Shown: positions 1 to 8,693 of the stretch, one piece after another
Position numbering within the stretch: the first letter of the stretch is position 1
Layout of the letters: the number at the start of each line of letters is the position of its first letter
Assembly: GCA_039193195.1 (NCBI GenBank)
Contig: JBCCWS010000022.1
Location: 27,890-91,889 of the forward strand
Direction: 5' to 3'
Origin: Pseudomonadota bacterium
GTDB taxonomy: Bacteria; Pseudomonadota; Gammaproteobacteria; Steroidobacterales; JBCBZW01
DNA length: 64,000 bases
Made by a program: the position numbers and the translations under genes
Notes under the pieces: model-generated
Seen by the model: only the letters and a program-made list of their open reading frames with translations
The model's database searches: none
Told to the model about the DNA's origin: nothing

Positions 1-591
1 GACGGTTCCACCGTGTCGTGGCCGTGCACCAGCGTACCCGCGGGCGGGCCGCCGCTCCCTGCCAATTGTGACGTCGAGCAGGCCGTGTGCACGCTGGGCG
101 GGGTGGTCATCGGCACCTACACCAGCACAGACACGGACGAAATCGTCGCGACCGTGACGATTCAGGGAATCACCGTCGATCTTCTCGTCGCCGAGCCGTC
201 GGGCGTCATCGAATACACGGCGCTGGATATCGACAACGCCTGTGGCACCCTCGGGGTGACGCCTCAGCCCGTGTGGCCATTGCGTAGCGTGGGCACGCGC
301 CCGGGCAATCCCGGCGTGGCCCTGGCCATGAACGCAGCGACTGGGCAGCTCGAGTGGCTGCTGCTGAGCACGCCTTATACGGGGCCAGCGTGGACCTCAG
401 ACGCGCGGATCGAGGGCAGCCCCTGGGAAGACTCCGGACCGACTGTGCCGGGCACATGCAGGTTCGCCGGCGGTGGCGATGAACCCGATCCGCAAGACCC
501 GATCAGCCAGGGCGCTTTCTTCATCACCAGCGACAACTTCCTGGGGGTGCCCACCTTTGATGCCGTACGGCTTGGACCTTCGGGTCCGTAG
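1..591 (+). CDS. Hypothetical protein, 5' end outside window
   Basis: The frame is open from the first base, so the gene begins left of the window; a GTG at 13 is the first internal start codon but need not be used. At least 196 residues are visible. The protein is rich in Gly, Pro, Thr and Asp with scattered Cys, low in Lys, and has no hydrophobic segment long enough for a membrane helix, as in a secreted or surface protein. I recognise no domain. A strong hairpin follows the stop codon, which fits the end of a transcription unit. The next gene is 243 bp downstream, so the two are probably not co-transcribed. Confidence 0.6.
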   Translation, partial: DGSTVSWPCTSVPAGGPPLPANCDVEQAVCTLGGVVIGTYTSTDTDEIVATVTIQGITVDLLVAEPSGVIEYTALDIDNACGTLGVTPQPVWPLRSVGTRPGNPGVALAMNAATGQLEWLLLSTPYTGPAWTSDARIEGSPWEDSGPTVPGTCRFAGGGDEPDPQDPISQGAFFITSDNFLGVPTFDAVRLGPSGP

Positions 592-601
592 CGCCACGTG
601 A

Positions 602-627
602 CCCGGCGACGCTTGGGCGTCGCCGGG
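602..627 (+). terminator. Terminator-like hairpin
   Basis: A perfect 11-bp stem (CCCGGCGACGC and its complement) closes a TTGG loop 11 bp after the stop codon at 591. No T-tract follows, so this is either an atypical intrinsic terminator or an RNA-stabilising stem. Confidence 0.55.
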
Positions 628-717
628 CAAGAGCTGCGCGCACCGCCAGCAGCGACGAGCACGCCCAGAGGCCCGTTCCAAACGCCCGAAACGCCGCTTC
701 CCTTTTGAGCTTCAGAT

Positions 718-736
718 AGTAATAATTCCCATTTGC
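718..736 (+). promoter_or_regulatory. Possible Fur box
   Basis: Within an AT-rich island, 19 bases match the Fur consensus GATAATGATTCTCATTATC at 13 positions by eye (AGTAATAATTCCCATTTGC). It lies about 100 bp upstream of the membrane-protein gene at 835. Support is indirect: a paralogue of that gene sits beside the siderophore-interacting protein gene at 45472, which also has a Fur-like site upstream of its cluster. Confidence 0.4.
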
Positions 737-834
737 ATTTAACCTCGAATAGGTGAAGCGCAAGTGAGACAGTCGGCACTGCACTGGCGTGGGCGCAGGC
801 GCTGCCCCGACCTGGAGATCCTGGGGTACTCGGG

Positions 835-1320
835 ATGATCCGCGAGGCGGTGGTCTTTGGCCTACTGAACAGCGCGCTGATCAGCGTGCTCATCCTGCTC
901 TCCTTCAAGCACGAACCTCGCCTGTGGCTCCACCACTTCCCCGAGCAGATGCAGGCCTTGGTGCCGGCGAAAACGGCTGCTGAAAAGCGCCTCGAGAGGC
1001 GCTGGGGCGTCCCTATCATCGGCTGCATGATCGTGCTGCCCCTGGCGGTCGCCATGTGGCGCCACCAAACCCACGGCTTCACCTACCTCGACGCCTATCT
1101 GTTTCTCTGGATCGCCACGCAGACCTTCAACCTAATGGATCTTCTCGTCCTCGATTGGTTGGTCACCGTGCGCTGGAGTCCACCTTGGATGCAGCTGCAG
1201 GGGGCAGAGTCGATGAAGCGCTACGACAACTATTGGTTCCACTTTGTGGGCTTTCTTAAGGGCCTCCTCATCGGTTCCGTCGGCGCCGCCGTGATTGCCC
1301 TACCCTTTCTCTGGCTCTGA
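835..1320 (+). CDS. Small four-helix membrane protein, paralogue of 46545-47012
   Basis: The 161-residue protein has about four hydrophobic segments (near residues 5-23, 58-75, 84-110 and 136-160). I know no function for it. It is clearly related to the 155-residue protein at 46545-47012: both share a third helix with two Asp residues (DLLVLD here, DLFIID there), then a Pro-Pro-x-Met turn (PPWM / PPFM), a Gly, and a final helix starting LKGL. Both copies stand next to iron-linked genes, here flavodoxin and a FagA-like gene. An iron-starvation role is inferred only from this context. The ATG start fits the first hydrophobic segment; the ribosome site is a weak GGGG. Confidence 0.75.
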   Translation: MIREAVVFGLLNSALISVLILLSFKHEPRLWLHHFPEQMQALVPAKTAAEKRLERRWGVPIIGCMIVLPLAVAMWRHQTHGFTYLDAYLFLWIATQTFNLMDLLVLDWLVTVRWSPPWMQLQGAESMKRYDNYWFHFVGFLKGLLIGSVGAAVIALPFLWL

Positions 1321-1359
1321 GCCAGGGTTGACTCTATCGACAACGGAAAAGGCGAAGCT

Positions 1360-1908
1360 ATGACCTTGAAGGCGGCCAGCGTGGCCCTGGTATTCGGTAC
1401 GGACCTCGGCAACACGGAGGAGGTGGGAGAGAAGATCATCGAGCGTCTCGCGCCAATGGTGGCGAGCGCCGTGGAGATGTTCAATGTGCGCGAGGCCTCG
1501 ACCGAACTCCTGGAACGTTACGACTTTCTGATCCTGGGTATCCCCACCTGGGAGTTCGGCGGTATCCAAAGCGACTGGGAGGACTTTGAAGCCCAAGTGC
1601 TCGCTGCAGACTTCGAGGGCAAGACCGTGGCGTTGTACGGACTGGGCGATCAGATCGGCTACCCAGACTACTTCCTAGACGCGATGGGCTGGCTGCACGA
1701 ACGCGTGCTACGCAACGGCGCAAACATCATTGGCACCTGGTCGACACAAGGCTACGACTTCGAACGCTCTGCGGCAGCGAACGAGGACGGCAGTCAGTTC
1801 TGCGGACTCGCCATCGATCAAGATCGCCAGCAGGCACTTACCGACGAGCGCGTGGCGCAGTGGGTGACGCAGTTGGCAGTGGAGTTCGAGCAGATCGTGC
1901 CGGCGTGA
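1360..1908 (+). CDS. fldA: Flavodoxin (long-chain type)
   Basis: This 182-residue protein matches the length and layout of long-chain flavodoxins, soluble FMN electron carriers that often replace ferredoxin under iron limitation. The N-terminal strand leads into the phosphate loop GTDLGNTEEV (usually S/T-x-T-G-x-T, so slightly divergent). The first FMN-ring loop is LGIPTWEFG and the second, ALYGLGDQIGYPDYF, carries the usual aromatic residue; the insertion typical of the long-chain class follows. AAGG stands before the ATG. It lies 39 bp after the membrane-protein gene and just before a strong Fur box, which faces the next gene rather than this one. Confidence 0.9.
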   Translation: MTLKAASVALVFGTDLGNTEEVGEKIIERLAPMVASAVEMFNVREASTELLERYDFLILGIPTWEFGGIQSDWEDFEAQVLAADFEGKTVALYGLGDQIGYPDYFLDAMGWLHERVLRNGANIIGTWSTQGYDFERSAAANEDGSQFCGLAIDQDRQQALTDERVAQWVTQLAVEFEQIVPA

Positions 1909-1953
1909 GCAGCCACCGAGGCGCGCGCATGAACCGCCGCAGGCGCCCTTTTC

Positions 1954-1972
1954 GATATTGATAATCATTCTC
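1954..1972 (+). promoter_or_regulatory. Fur box (strong match)
   Basis: The sequence GATATTGATAATCATTCTC matches the Fur 19-mer GATAATGATAATCATTATC at 17 of 19 positions. It lies 45 bp after the flavodoxin stop and about 125 bp before the most likely start of the FagA-like gene. This is the best Fur site in the window. Confidence 0.8.
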
Positions 1973-2098
1973 TTTTGGCGCTGCCATCAGGCCAAGCATC
2001 GGCTCTCGAGTGAGCTGAGGCTGGCATGCCCGCTCGCAGCACTCACCCCCCTGCGCAGCGATGATCTTGCGGCAGACAAGCTGGAGCCCCTAACGCCA

Positions 2099-2461
2099 GT
2101 GAACCCGATCCCAGCCCGCCACACGCTCGAGGAGAGCGTGCGCTTAGGCTCATCGCCGGATGACCCACAGCTGCTCCACGCCTACCTAGCCCTGTGCGAC
2201 GAGCTCGACTGCTGGCGCGTGTACCTGCGCGCCCACCGCACGGTACTCGCCGTCATCCGCGACGCCAAGGTGGCTCGGCGCTGGCGCTTGTGCTGCCAAG
2301 ATCACGCCTATCGGCCCCTCGCGGGACTCTATCGCCTGGCCCGCACGGACGCAGAGCGCGAAACCGTACGCCAGTGCAACCATGAGCTCAGCCTATCGAG
2401 CCACATGCACTTGGTAGAGGAAAGGGCAGCGTCGGTAAGCCGCTCTCGCCGCGCCTGTTAG
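2099..2461 (+). CDS. FagA-like Fur-associated protein
   Basis: A 120-residue soluble protein. The segment with residues WRLCCQDHAYRPL followed by a Leu/Arg-rich helix resembles what I remember of FagA (Fur-associated gene A) of Pseudomonas, a small protein of unknown biochemistry encoded with fumC and sodA and controlled by Fur. No fumC or sodA is present here. The frame is open back to a TTG at 1958, but that codon lies inside the Fur box, so I prefer the GTG at 2099, which has a GGAG 12 nt upstream and gives a length close to FagA. The 3' end overlaps the convergent DUF1513 gene by 4 bp. Confidence 0.6.
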   Translation: MNPIPARHTLEESVRLGSSPDDPQLLHAYLALCDELDCWRVYLRAHRTVLAVIRDAKVARRWRLCCQDHAYRPLAGLYRLARTDAERETVRQCNHELSLSSHMHLVEERAASVSRSRRAC

Positions 2462-3570
2462 CTGCCCCGCACCTCGATGGCACTTAGGTGGTTATCCCAC
2501 CGCAGCGTGCGATGGGTCGCGCCCCGGTGAGCCTGCACGGAGCGCACTTCGCCCTCCCCAGTGCTCACGATCATCCCGTCGCTGCTCCTGGCGACACCGC
2601 AGACGTCCACCAGCGACGTCGCGTCGAGGAGGCGCCCGGTCGTCGCCTCGTAGGTGTTCACCCGATTGCCGCGAGGACTGGTGACCGCGACGATCGGGCG
2701 CGAACTGTGTGCGGAGACCGAACCCACGTAGCCTGCGAGTGCGCTGGTTTGCTGTGAGTCACCGATCACCTGCAGCGCCGCGTCTCCCCGCCGGTGTCGA
2801 AGGACCAGCGGTGCGCCGCCCCCCCCCCCACCCTCGTCCTGCCCCCCGACCCAGACGCTGCCATCGCTCGCCTGGGCCAGGTGCCGGAGCGACACCTGGT
2901 GCCACTTTGCGGGCAACTGCACCTGCTCAAGCAATGCGCCGTCAGCCGCGCGAAGGTACGCCAGGGACGGGCGCATGTTGGCCAGATTCAGCTTGCGTCG
3001 CGGGTAGTCCGGGTGGGTCTCGATGCCGCCGTTGGCCACGGCGATGGCAGCGCCGTCACCGAGGAGCACCGCCTCGTGCGCGCCGATACCGTGGGTGATC
3101 ATCTCGCCAAGGCGGCGAAAGCCGGCATTGACGTCGTAGACTCCAAGCACGCTGGTAGGCGCCTCGAAGTCGTTCTCCGTGGTGTAGAACAGCCCACCGT
3201 TAGGGCCGAAGAACCCATGTCCGAACAGATGCCTCTGCCGCGGCGTGTCGAAGGTGTGGGCCGCGCGCAGCTGGCGCAGGTCGATCACGGTGGCCGTGCG
3301 GCTCGGGCGCCGCCCCAACACCACGGCCAGGTGGCCTTGGGGCGCCACCGCGATGCCGTGCCCCCTGGCGGCCAGGGGAATGCTCGCTAGCTCGCGCCAC
3401 GCTTGATCGAGCACCACGGCAGCGAAGCCGCCCTCACGCAGCGCGCAGCAGCCGATCAGGCGAGGGGAGCGGTCCGAATTCTCACGAACACAAGCGTTGG
3501 GCAAGACCCCAAGCGGCGGCAACGCCGCCAGCCACCTAAGCGAGCGCCGGCGCTGGCGGTCAATCGCCAT
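2458..3570 (-). CDS. DUF1513 family periplasmic protein
   Basis: 370 residues. The N-terminus RRRSLRWLAALPPLG looks like a twin-arginine or ordinary signal. The rest has the repeating beta-rich pattern of a propeller, with the typical start GHGIAV and phrases such as GHGFFGPNGGLFYTTEND. DUF1513 proteins are usually the last gene of operons with two imelysins and a di-haem oxidoreductase (the PA4370-PA4373 arrangement of Pseudomonas aeruginosa), exactly the order found here. The start overlaps the upstream imelysin gene by 11 bp, so translation is probably coupled. A role in iron acquisition is inferred from context. A Gly-rich run (about residues 250-255) is a variable loop. Confidence 0.85.
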   Translation of the reverse strand: MAIDRQRRRSLRWLAALPPLGVLPNACVRENSDRSPRLIGCCALREGGFAAVVLDQAWRELASIPLAARGHGIAVAPQGHLAVVLGRRPSRTATVIDLRQLRAAHTFDTPRQRHLFGHGFFGPNGGLFYTTENDFEAPTSVLGVYDVNAGFRRLGEMITHGIGAHEAVLLGDGAAIAVANGGIETHPDYPRRKLNLANMRPSLAYLRAADGALLEQVQLPAKWHQVSLRHLAQASDGSVWVGGQDEGGGGGGAPLVLRHRRGDAALQVIGDSQQTSALAGYVGSVSAHSSRPIVAVTSPRGNRVNTYEATTGRLLDATSLVDVCGVARSSDGMIVSTGEGEVRSVQAHRGATHRTLRWDNHLSAIEVRGS

Positions 3571-4657
3571 CGGTGGAGTTGAACCCCGCGCTCAGGCCCA
3601 GGGCGCCGGTCAGCCCGGTGCTCAATCCATTGTGCGCACTCAACAGGGGCTGGCGCAGGTAGCGCAGGCGCTTTCGGTGCTCCTCATCACGCACCACCCT
3701 CTCCCAGGTGCCCGCCTCGGCCAGCACGCCCAGGTGAAACTGGACATCCTCCAGTTCGCGCAGCATGCCCGCGCCCACGTACCGACTGTCCTCTGGCAGC
3801 AGCCGTTGGAACTCATCGCCTAACATTTCATGAAGGCTACCTACCATGGCGCCAATCGCCCGCGCGGCGAGACTCGAGCGCGAGAAAGGGGCCAAGGCTG
3901 GGCGCGCCGCGGACGCTTGCTCACCCATGGCTCGGCCGATCTTGCCATCGGCCGCGAGCGTGAGCGCAGAGGCCGCCTCCTGCATGGTCTTGCCTAGGGC
4001 CCGTTCTTCGCTCAGAGGCTCATCGGTGCGGCTCAAGGCCGCCGCCAGGGTTCGCTCCGATCGCCAATCCCGTGCCAGGGAGGCGGTGACTTCGCTCACG
4101 AGGGCAGCCATGGGGCGGGCGGCGACGCACTGGGCACTCTCCGCGCGGATCGTCGGAGGATCAGCGTAGAGCACGTACTCCAGTGCCGACAGCCCCTGCA
4201 GCGCGACGCTCTTAGTGGCCAGGCCGTCGCGATCGAGCTGCCCGGGGCCGAGCTCAGCGATGAAACGCGCTAGCTGGCGTCGACCGCGCAGGCCGCGATC
4301 GGGCCAATAGAACAGGCGCTCGTAGCGATGGTCGGTAGCGACGGGCCCGAGACGCAGCCACTCCACCCGTGACCAGGCGGCCACTAGAGCCTCGAAGGCA
4401 GCATGCGCCTCTCGCAGCGCGCTCGCAGGGTCGACATCCGGCTGACAGAGCTGCTCAACTGCGCCCTGTTGCGCGCGAGCGCGCTCGGCCAACGCGTCGT
4501 AGTCGCTCGCGAGGTGCTCGAAGGCTTGGTCGAGAAACGCCCGGTAGGCGTGCTCCGGGGGGCGCGGCTGCGCACCGCAGCCGGTCAATAGCAGTGCGCA
4601 CAGCGCCAAGAGGCGTGCCGCTCGCCCCAAACCCCGCGTCTCGAACCGCACGTTCAC
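3560..4657 (-). CDS. Imelysin family lipoprotein, second copy
   Basis: 365 residues. The signal ends in the lipobox LLTGC, so the protein is predicted to be a lipoprotein. The body is the all-helical imelysin fold found in EfeO-like and IrpA-like iron-uptake proteins. The diagnostic GxHxxE motif reads GLSALE here: the His is replaced by Ser while Gly and Glu remain, as I recall for the second imelysin of such operons, so metal binding may differ from the first copy. The GTG start overlaps the upstream stop codon as GTGA. Confidence 0.82.
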   Translation of the reverse strand: MNVRFETRGLGRAARLLALCALLLTGCGAQPRPPEHAYRAFLDQAFEHLASDYDALAERARAQQGAVEQLCQPDVDPASALREAHAAFEALVAAWSRVEWLRLGPVATDHRYERLFYWPDRGLRGRRQLARFIAELGPGQLDRDGLATKSVALQGLSALEYVLYADPPTIRAESAQCVAARPMAALVSEVTASLARDWRSERTLAAALSRTDEPLSEERALGKTMQEAASALTLAADGKIGRAMGEQASAARPALAPFSRSSLAARAIGAMVGSLHEMLGDEFQRLLPEDSRYVGAGMLRELEDVQFHLGVLAEAGTWERVVRDEEHRKRLRYLRQPLLSAHNGLSTGLTGALGLSAGFNSTDGD

Positions 4658-6228
4658 AGGGATCGTAGGAACGCGAGCAGCGCGCGACGCTCACTCGGGG
4701 CTAGGGCCATGACCCGATCGCGAGCGGCACTGGCCTCGCCGCCGTGCCAGAGGATCGCCTCAAGCAATCCGCGGGCACGCCCATCGTGGAGCAGCTGCGT
4801 GTGGCCGCTGACGGCCTCCGTGAGTCCGATTCCCCACAGCGGCGGCGTCCGCCACTCCCGACCGGACGCTTGACCGACCGGCGTTTCGCTGCTGAGCCCC
4901 TCCCCCATGTCGTGGAGGAGTAGATCGGTGTAGGGCCAAATCATCTGGAACTGGTGCGCAGCCCGCGATGCATCGCGCCGAGTGACGTAGTTAGGTCGAT
5001 GACAGCCGGCGCAGCCAACCTCGTGAAACAGGCCCTTGCCGGCCAGCACCTGCGGATCGTCCACATCGCGCCGCGCCGGCACCGCCAAGTTGGCGGAGTA
5101 GAACACGACAAGATCGAGCATTTCGTTCGTGGCCTCGAAGGGGCCCTGGGCGTCCTGAACTCCGGTCGGCGCCGCGAGACAAGCGGTCTGTTGCAAGGTG
5201 CACTCCCCGGATGCGCGGGGCTGTACGGCGGAGGAGATGCCCATGTCGTTCAGAAACGCCCCACCAGTCTGGGCGCGTAAGCTGGGCGCGGCAGCCTTCC
5301 ACCCGAAGCGCCCTACGCGCCACTCGCCGCTCTCGGGATCGCGCACGCGCTGGGCGCGACCGGAGATGCCGTCCCCGTCAGCGTCCTGTGGATCCTCCCG
5401 ATCGAGTAGATCGCCCTCGTGGATCGCCTCGAGCAAGCCGAGACCGATCATCGGTTGCGCCACGCGAGCCGAGAGCACTGCGCTGGGATGCAGAGGACCG
5501 TAGGCCGGATTGGCGAGTGTGAAGTGGGGCTCGCGCAAGCTCACGCGCTCACCGCCACTCAACTGCACCTCATGCTCTACATAGGCGAGCCCCACCCTGC
5601 CCTCGGCCGGTACGCCGGCAACGGCCACGTCCTGAATCTGCCCGCCGTACGCGGGATCTGGCGTGGCCAGTCGCTCGCCCTCGCGGCGCGCGCGCACATC
5701 GTCGTCCGTCTCTGCCGTCAGGGCGACCCGCAATAGCAGCGAAGTGCTATCGTCCTGATCGTCCACCGGTGGATGGCCCCGCCCGTCCTTGAGATGGCAG
5801 CGTTGGCAGGACCGTGCGTTGTAGATCGGCCCGAGGCCGTCGGAGGCTTGCGTGGAGGACGGCGAGGAGACCCACAGTTTGCGGAAGATCGCATTGCCCA
5901 AAGCGAACGCCTGGAGGCCCTCGAGGGAAAGGTTGCTGGACGGATTGGAGAAGGCGTTGCGCGATACGCTGCCGGTGAAGGTGGCCGCACCGGCGCTGTT
6001 GATCTCGAAGGGCTGCGCAACCGCGACCGCCCCGGGCGCGGCGGTGAGATCGCGCACTCGCTCACGGTCCCGCGGAGTCAAATCGGTGCGCCATGGGAGC
6101 GGCCCGGAATCAGCTTCGCCCGGCGCTGGCCCCTGCGCTGGCCAGGGTATAGGCCGCAGTGCGAGCGCCGCGAGCACGACCGCGACGCCGATCGCAGCGG
6201 CGATCAGGAAGCGGCCGTCAACACTCAC
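4654..6228 (-). CDS. Di-haem oxidoreductase (DUF1111 / DHOR family)
   Basis: 524 residues with one N-terminal hydrophobic anchor or uncleaved signal (about residues 7-26). Two c-type haem sites are visible: CQRCH in the N-terminal third and CAGCH in the C-terminal half. This pair and the length fit the di-haem DHOR family encoded between imelysin genes. The protein probably works in the periplasm in electron transfer linked to iron handling; its substrate is unknown. Both ends overlap neighbours by 4 bp (GTGA), showing a tightly coupled operon. Confidence 0.85.
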   Translation of the reverse strand: MSVDGRFLIAAAIGVAVVLAALALRPIPWPAQGPAPGEADSGPLPWRTDLTPRDRERVRDLTAAPGAVAVAQPFEINSAGAATFTGSVSRNAFSNPSSNLSLEGLQAFALGNAIFRKLWVSSPSSTQASDGLGPIYNARSCQRCHLKDGRGHPPVDDQDDSTSLLLRVALTAETDDDVRARREGERLATPDPAYGGQIQDVAVAGVPAEGRVGLAYVEHEVQLSGGERVSLREPHFTLANPAYGPLHPSAVLSARVAQPMIGLGLLEAIHEGDLLDREDPQDADGDGISGRAQRVRDPESGEWRVGRFGWKAAAPSLRAQTGGAFLNDMGISSAVQPRASGECTLQQTACLAAPTGVQDAQGPFEATNEMLDLVVFYSANLAVPARRDVDDPQVLAGKGLFHEVGCAGCHRPNYVTRRDASRAAHQFQMIWPYTDLLLHDMGEGLSSETPVGQASGREWRTPPLWGIGLTEAVSGHTQLLHDGRARGLLEAILWHGGEASAARDRVMALAPSERRALLAFLRSL

Positions 6229-7565
6229 TGGAAGATGGCGGCAGGGTCGTCCAAGGCATCGGAGCCTTCGATGTACACGCTGCCAAGGCCGAGCGCCGTG
6301 ACTAGCTGCTCCAGGGGACGGGTCTGGGCGATCAGCGCGTCGACGCCCTGTTCGATCGCTCGCTGCCCATCCGCGTTGCCCTCGGCGATCATCTGATCGA
6401 AGGCCTCAATGTCATCCCCGCGTGCCTTCAGGGCGGTGAGGGCCTGGGTCGCAGCCAGCACCGCCTCCTCCAGCTGCGCTGCCAAGGCCGGGTCGGCTTC
6501 CTGCGCCAGACCGGCAAGGGAGGGGCCGCTCACGGTGCTGCCGTCGACCCGACGGTAGCGACCTCGATACACGTTCTCGATGCCCACCTGGTTGTAGTAG
6601 TGGGAGTTGTGCGTGTTGTCCGAGAAGCAGTCGTGCTCCTCTTCCGGGTCGTGTAGCACCAGACCGAGGCGCATGCGCTCTCCGGCCAGCTCGCCGTAGG
6701 AGAGTGAGCCCATGCCGCTGATCATGGCGTTCACGCCCGTCACGGGGTCGTCGGTAAGGTTGGTGCGCGCCGCGCCGCCGTCCTCCCACAGGGCGACCAT
6801 CGTCTCGAGATCGTCGATCAGCAGCTGCGCCGCCGTGCGCAGGTAGGCGACGCGGCGTTCGCAGTGCCCCCCGGTGCAGTCCGCTGCCGCCTGAGCGAAG
6901 TCGCTCGCCGGCCGTTGGCCAGCACCCGGGCCGGTCCCATTCAAATCCTGCCCCCAGAGCAGAAATTCGATCGCGTGATACCCAGTTGCCACGTTAGCTT
7001 CCACGGCTCCGGCCTCGTGCAGTACTTCGCGCAGTAGCTCACCGTTGATGGCGCTGGCGTCGACGGGCTCACCGTTGACCGATGGTTGAGCGTTGGCGAT
7101 GACGTTCACCGCATATGCGGGATTCGCGTCCGACTGCTGCCCGTAGCTCGCGTCGACGTAGTCGATCAGCCCCTCGTCCAGAGGCCAGGCGTTAACTCGC
7201 CCTTCCCAATCGTCCACCAGCGGATTGCCGAAGCGAAAGGTCTCCGTCTGCTGGTAGGGGACGCGGGCCGCCAGCCAGGCGTTGCGTGCCGCGTCGAGGG
7301 TGCTCTGCGCTGGCGCGTCGACGAGCGCCTCGATCGCCTCACTCAGGGCCCTCGCCGTTAGCAAACTGTCTTCATAGGTCGCGTGGGCGAGGTCGGCGTA
7401 GGTATCTACCACCGCGCCTGCGCGCTCGACGCTCAGGCTAAGCACCTCGGGCTCATCGGACTCCACGGCCGTCGCAGGCGGCGCCTCGTCGGCGCAGGCG
7501 CCAAGCAGGAGCGCTGCGGTGGCAGCGACACCCAGGGTCCGTGCCGGCCTACTTCCAGCCAGCAC
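6225..7565 (-). CDS. Imelysin family lipoprotein, first copy (IcmP/IrpA-like)
   Basis: 446 residues from the GTG at 7565, chosen because it directly precedes the signal peptide ending in the lipobox LLGAC; an upstream start at 7667 would overlap fbpA by 119 bp. The imelysin signature GxHxxE is intact (GYHAIE), as is the HDCFSDNTH stretch typical of this group. Such proteins are outer-membrane or periplasmic lipoproteins induced by iron limitation; the P. aeruginosa homologue PA4370 was described as an insulin-cleaving protein. This copy overlaps the fbpA end by 17 bp and precedes the di-haem gene, so iron transport and the imelysin system share one transcript. Confidence 0.85.
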   Translation of the reverse strand: MLAGSRPARTLGVAATAALLLGACADEAPPATAVESDEPEVLSLSVERAGAVVDTYADLAHATYEDSLLTARALSEAIEALVDAPAQSTLDAARNAWLAARVPYQQTETFRFGNPLVDDWEGRVNAWPLDEGLIDYVDASYGQQSDANPAYAVNVIANAQPSVNGEPVDASAINGELLREVLHEAGAVEANVATGYHAIEFLLWGQDLNGTGPGAGQRPASDFAQAAADCTGGHCERRVAYLRTAAQLLIDDLETMVALWEDGGAARTNLTDDPVTGVNAMISGMGSLSYGELAGERMRLGLVLHDPEEEHDCFSDNTHNSHYYNQVGIENVYRGRYRRVDGSTVSGPSLAGLAQEADPALAAQLEEAVLAATQALTALKARGDDIEAFDQMIAEGNADGQRAIEQGVDALIAQTRPLEQLVTALGLGSVYIEGSDALDDPAAIFQ

Positions 7566-8610
7566 GGTCAAAGGCCATGATGGCTTGCGCTTGATGCTCT
7601 CCGAGCAATGCAGCATTGAGTTCATCCTCTTTAAAGGTCCCCAAGGTTTCCACAGTGGAAGACGCATCCAGCCCGGCCACGGCCGGATACTCGTTGTTGC
7701 CGTTGGCGAAGTACTGCTGCGCCTCGGGAGACGTTAGGTACTCCAAGAACTGAACGGCGTGATCGCGATTCGGTGCGCCCTTGACGACACCCGCGCCGCT
7801 AATGTTGATGTGGGTGCCGTGACCCGCTTGTTCGGGGAAAACCACGGCGACGGATTCGGCAATCGCGCGCTCGGCGGGGTCATCGGAGGCTGCCAAGCGG
7901 GCGATGTAGTAGGTGTTGACCACACCGATGGCGCACTCGCCCGTCGCGACCGCGCGAATCTGGCCGGTGTCGTTGCTCTGCGGCGGCCTTGCGAAATTCT
8001 CGACGACCCCGCGCGCCCACGCCTCGGCGTCATCGATTCCCTGGCGCGCGACGATGCTCGCCATCAGGGAAACGTTGTAGATGCTCGAGGATGAGCGCAC
8101 GCAGACTGTGCCACGATGGGCAGGGTCCGTAAGGTCAGCGTAGGTGTCGAGTGGCTCGGGCTTGCCGCCCGCGCGATTGTAGATGATGACCCGCGCGCGC
8201 TTGGATAGACCGAACCACAGGCCGTCCGGATGGCGCAGGTTGCTCGGCAGGCGCTCGCTGAGCACCGTCGATTGCACGGCTTGCAGAATTCCCGCCTGCT
8301 CGGCTCGCCACAAACGCCCGGCATCGACGGTGACGAGCACGTCGGCGCGGGTGAACTCGCCCTCGGCGCGAATCCGTTCGATCAGCTGGTCGGCGTCCGC
8401 CTCGATCAAGTTCACGCGGATTCCCGTCTGTGCAGTGAAACCGTCGTAGAGCGCCAAGTCCGTGTCGTAGTGGCGCGAGGAGTAGAGGTTGACCTCTCCG
8501 CGCGTCGCCACAGGCAAACTCTGCGCTGCGCCGTCGGGCGCGCCCGACTCGGCACAGCCCCCTAGAGCCCACGCGAAGCACAGCAGAAAACCGACGGGAA
8601 GGACGCGCAT
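7549..8610 (-). CDS. fbpA: Fe(3+) ABC transporter substrate-binding protein
   Basis: 353 residues. The N-terminus carries a lipobox (LGGC), so it is probably a tethered periplasmic binding protein. The family landmarks are the NLYSSRHYDTD start of the mature domain, LSKRARVIIYN, and the tyrosine pair in NTYYIARL that ligates ferric iron in FbpA/FutA proteins. The ATG at 8610 is preferred over the TTG at 8634 because GAGG lies 10 nt before it. The gene is downstream of fbpC on the same strand (83 bp apart); the permease fbpB is divergent. Confidence 0.9.
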   Translation of the reverse strand: MRVLPVGFLLCFAWALGGCAESGAPDGAAQSLPVATRGEVNLYSSRHYDTDLALYDGFTAQTGIRVNLIEADADQLIERIRAEGEFTRADVLVTVDAGRLWRAEQAGILQAVQSTVLSERLPSNLRHPDGLWFGLSKRARVIIYNRAGGKPEPLDTYADLTDPAHRGTVCVRSSSSIYNVSLMASIVARQGIDDAEAWARGVVENFARPPQSNDTGQIRAVATGECAIGVVNTYYIARLAASDDPAERAIAESVAVVFPEQAGHGTHINISGAGVVKGAPNRDHAVQFLEYLTSPEAQQYFANGNNEYPAVAGLDASSTVETLGTFKEDELNAALLGEHQAQAIMAFDRAGWK

Positions 8611-8693
8611 TCGGGGAGCACCTCGCAATGGCAAGACGGGCGCTGATGGTAGAGCCCTCGCCCGGCGAGTTCAATTCGTTGCGCGGGGTCAGA

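Noticed and set aside
1958..2098. TTG start at 1958 for the FagA-like gene
   Set aside because: The codon lies inside the strong Fur box, so the transcript would be unlikely to include it.
7566..7667. Longer start for the first imelysin gene
   Set aside because: It would overlap fbpA by 119 bp and put a hydrophilic stretch before the lipoprotein signal.
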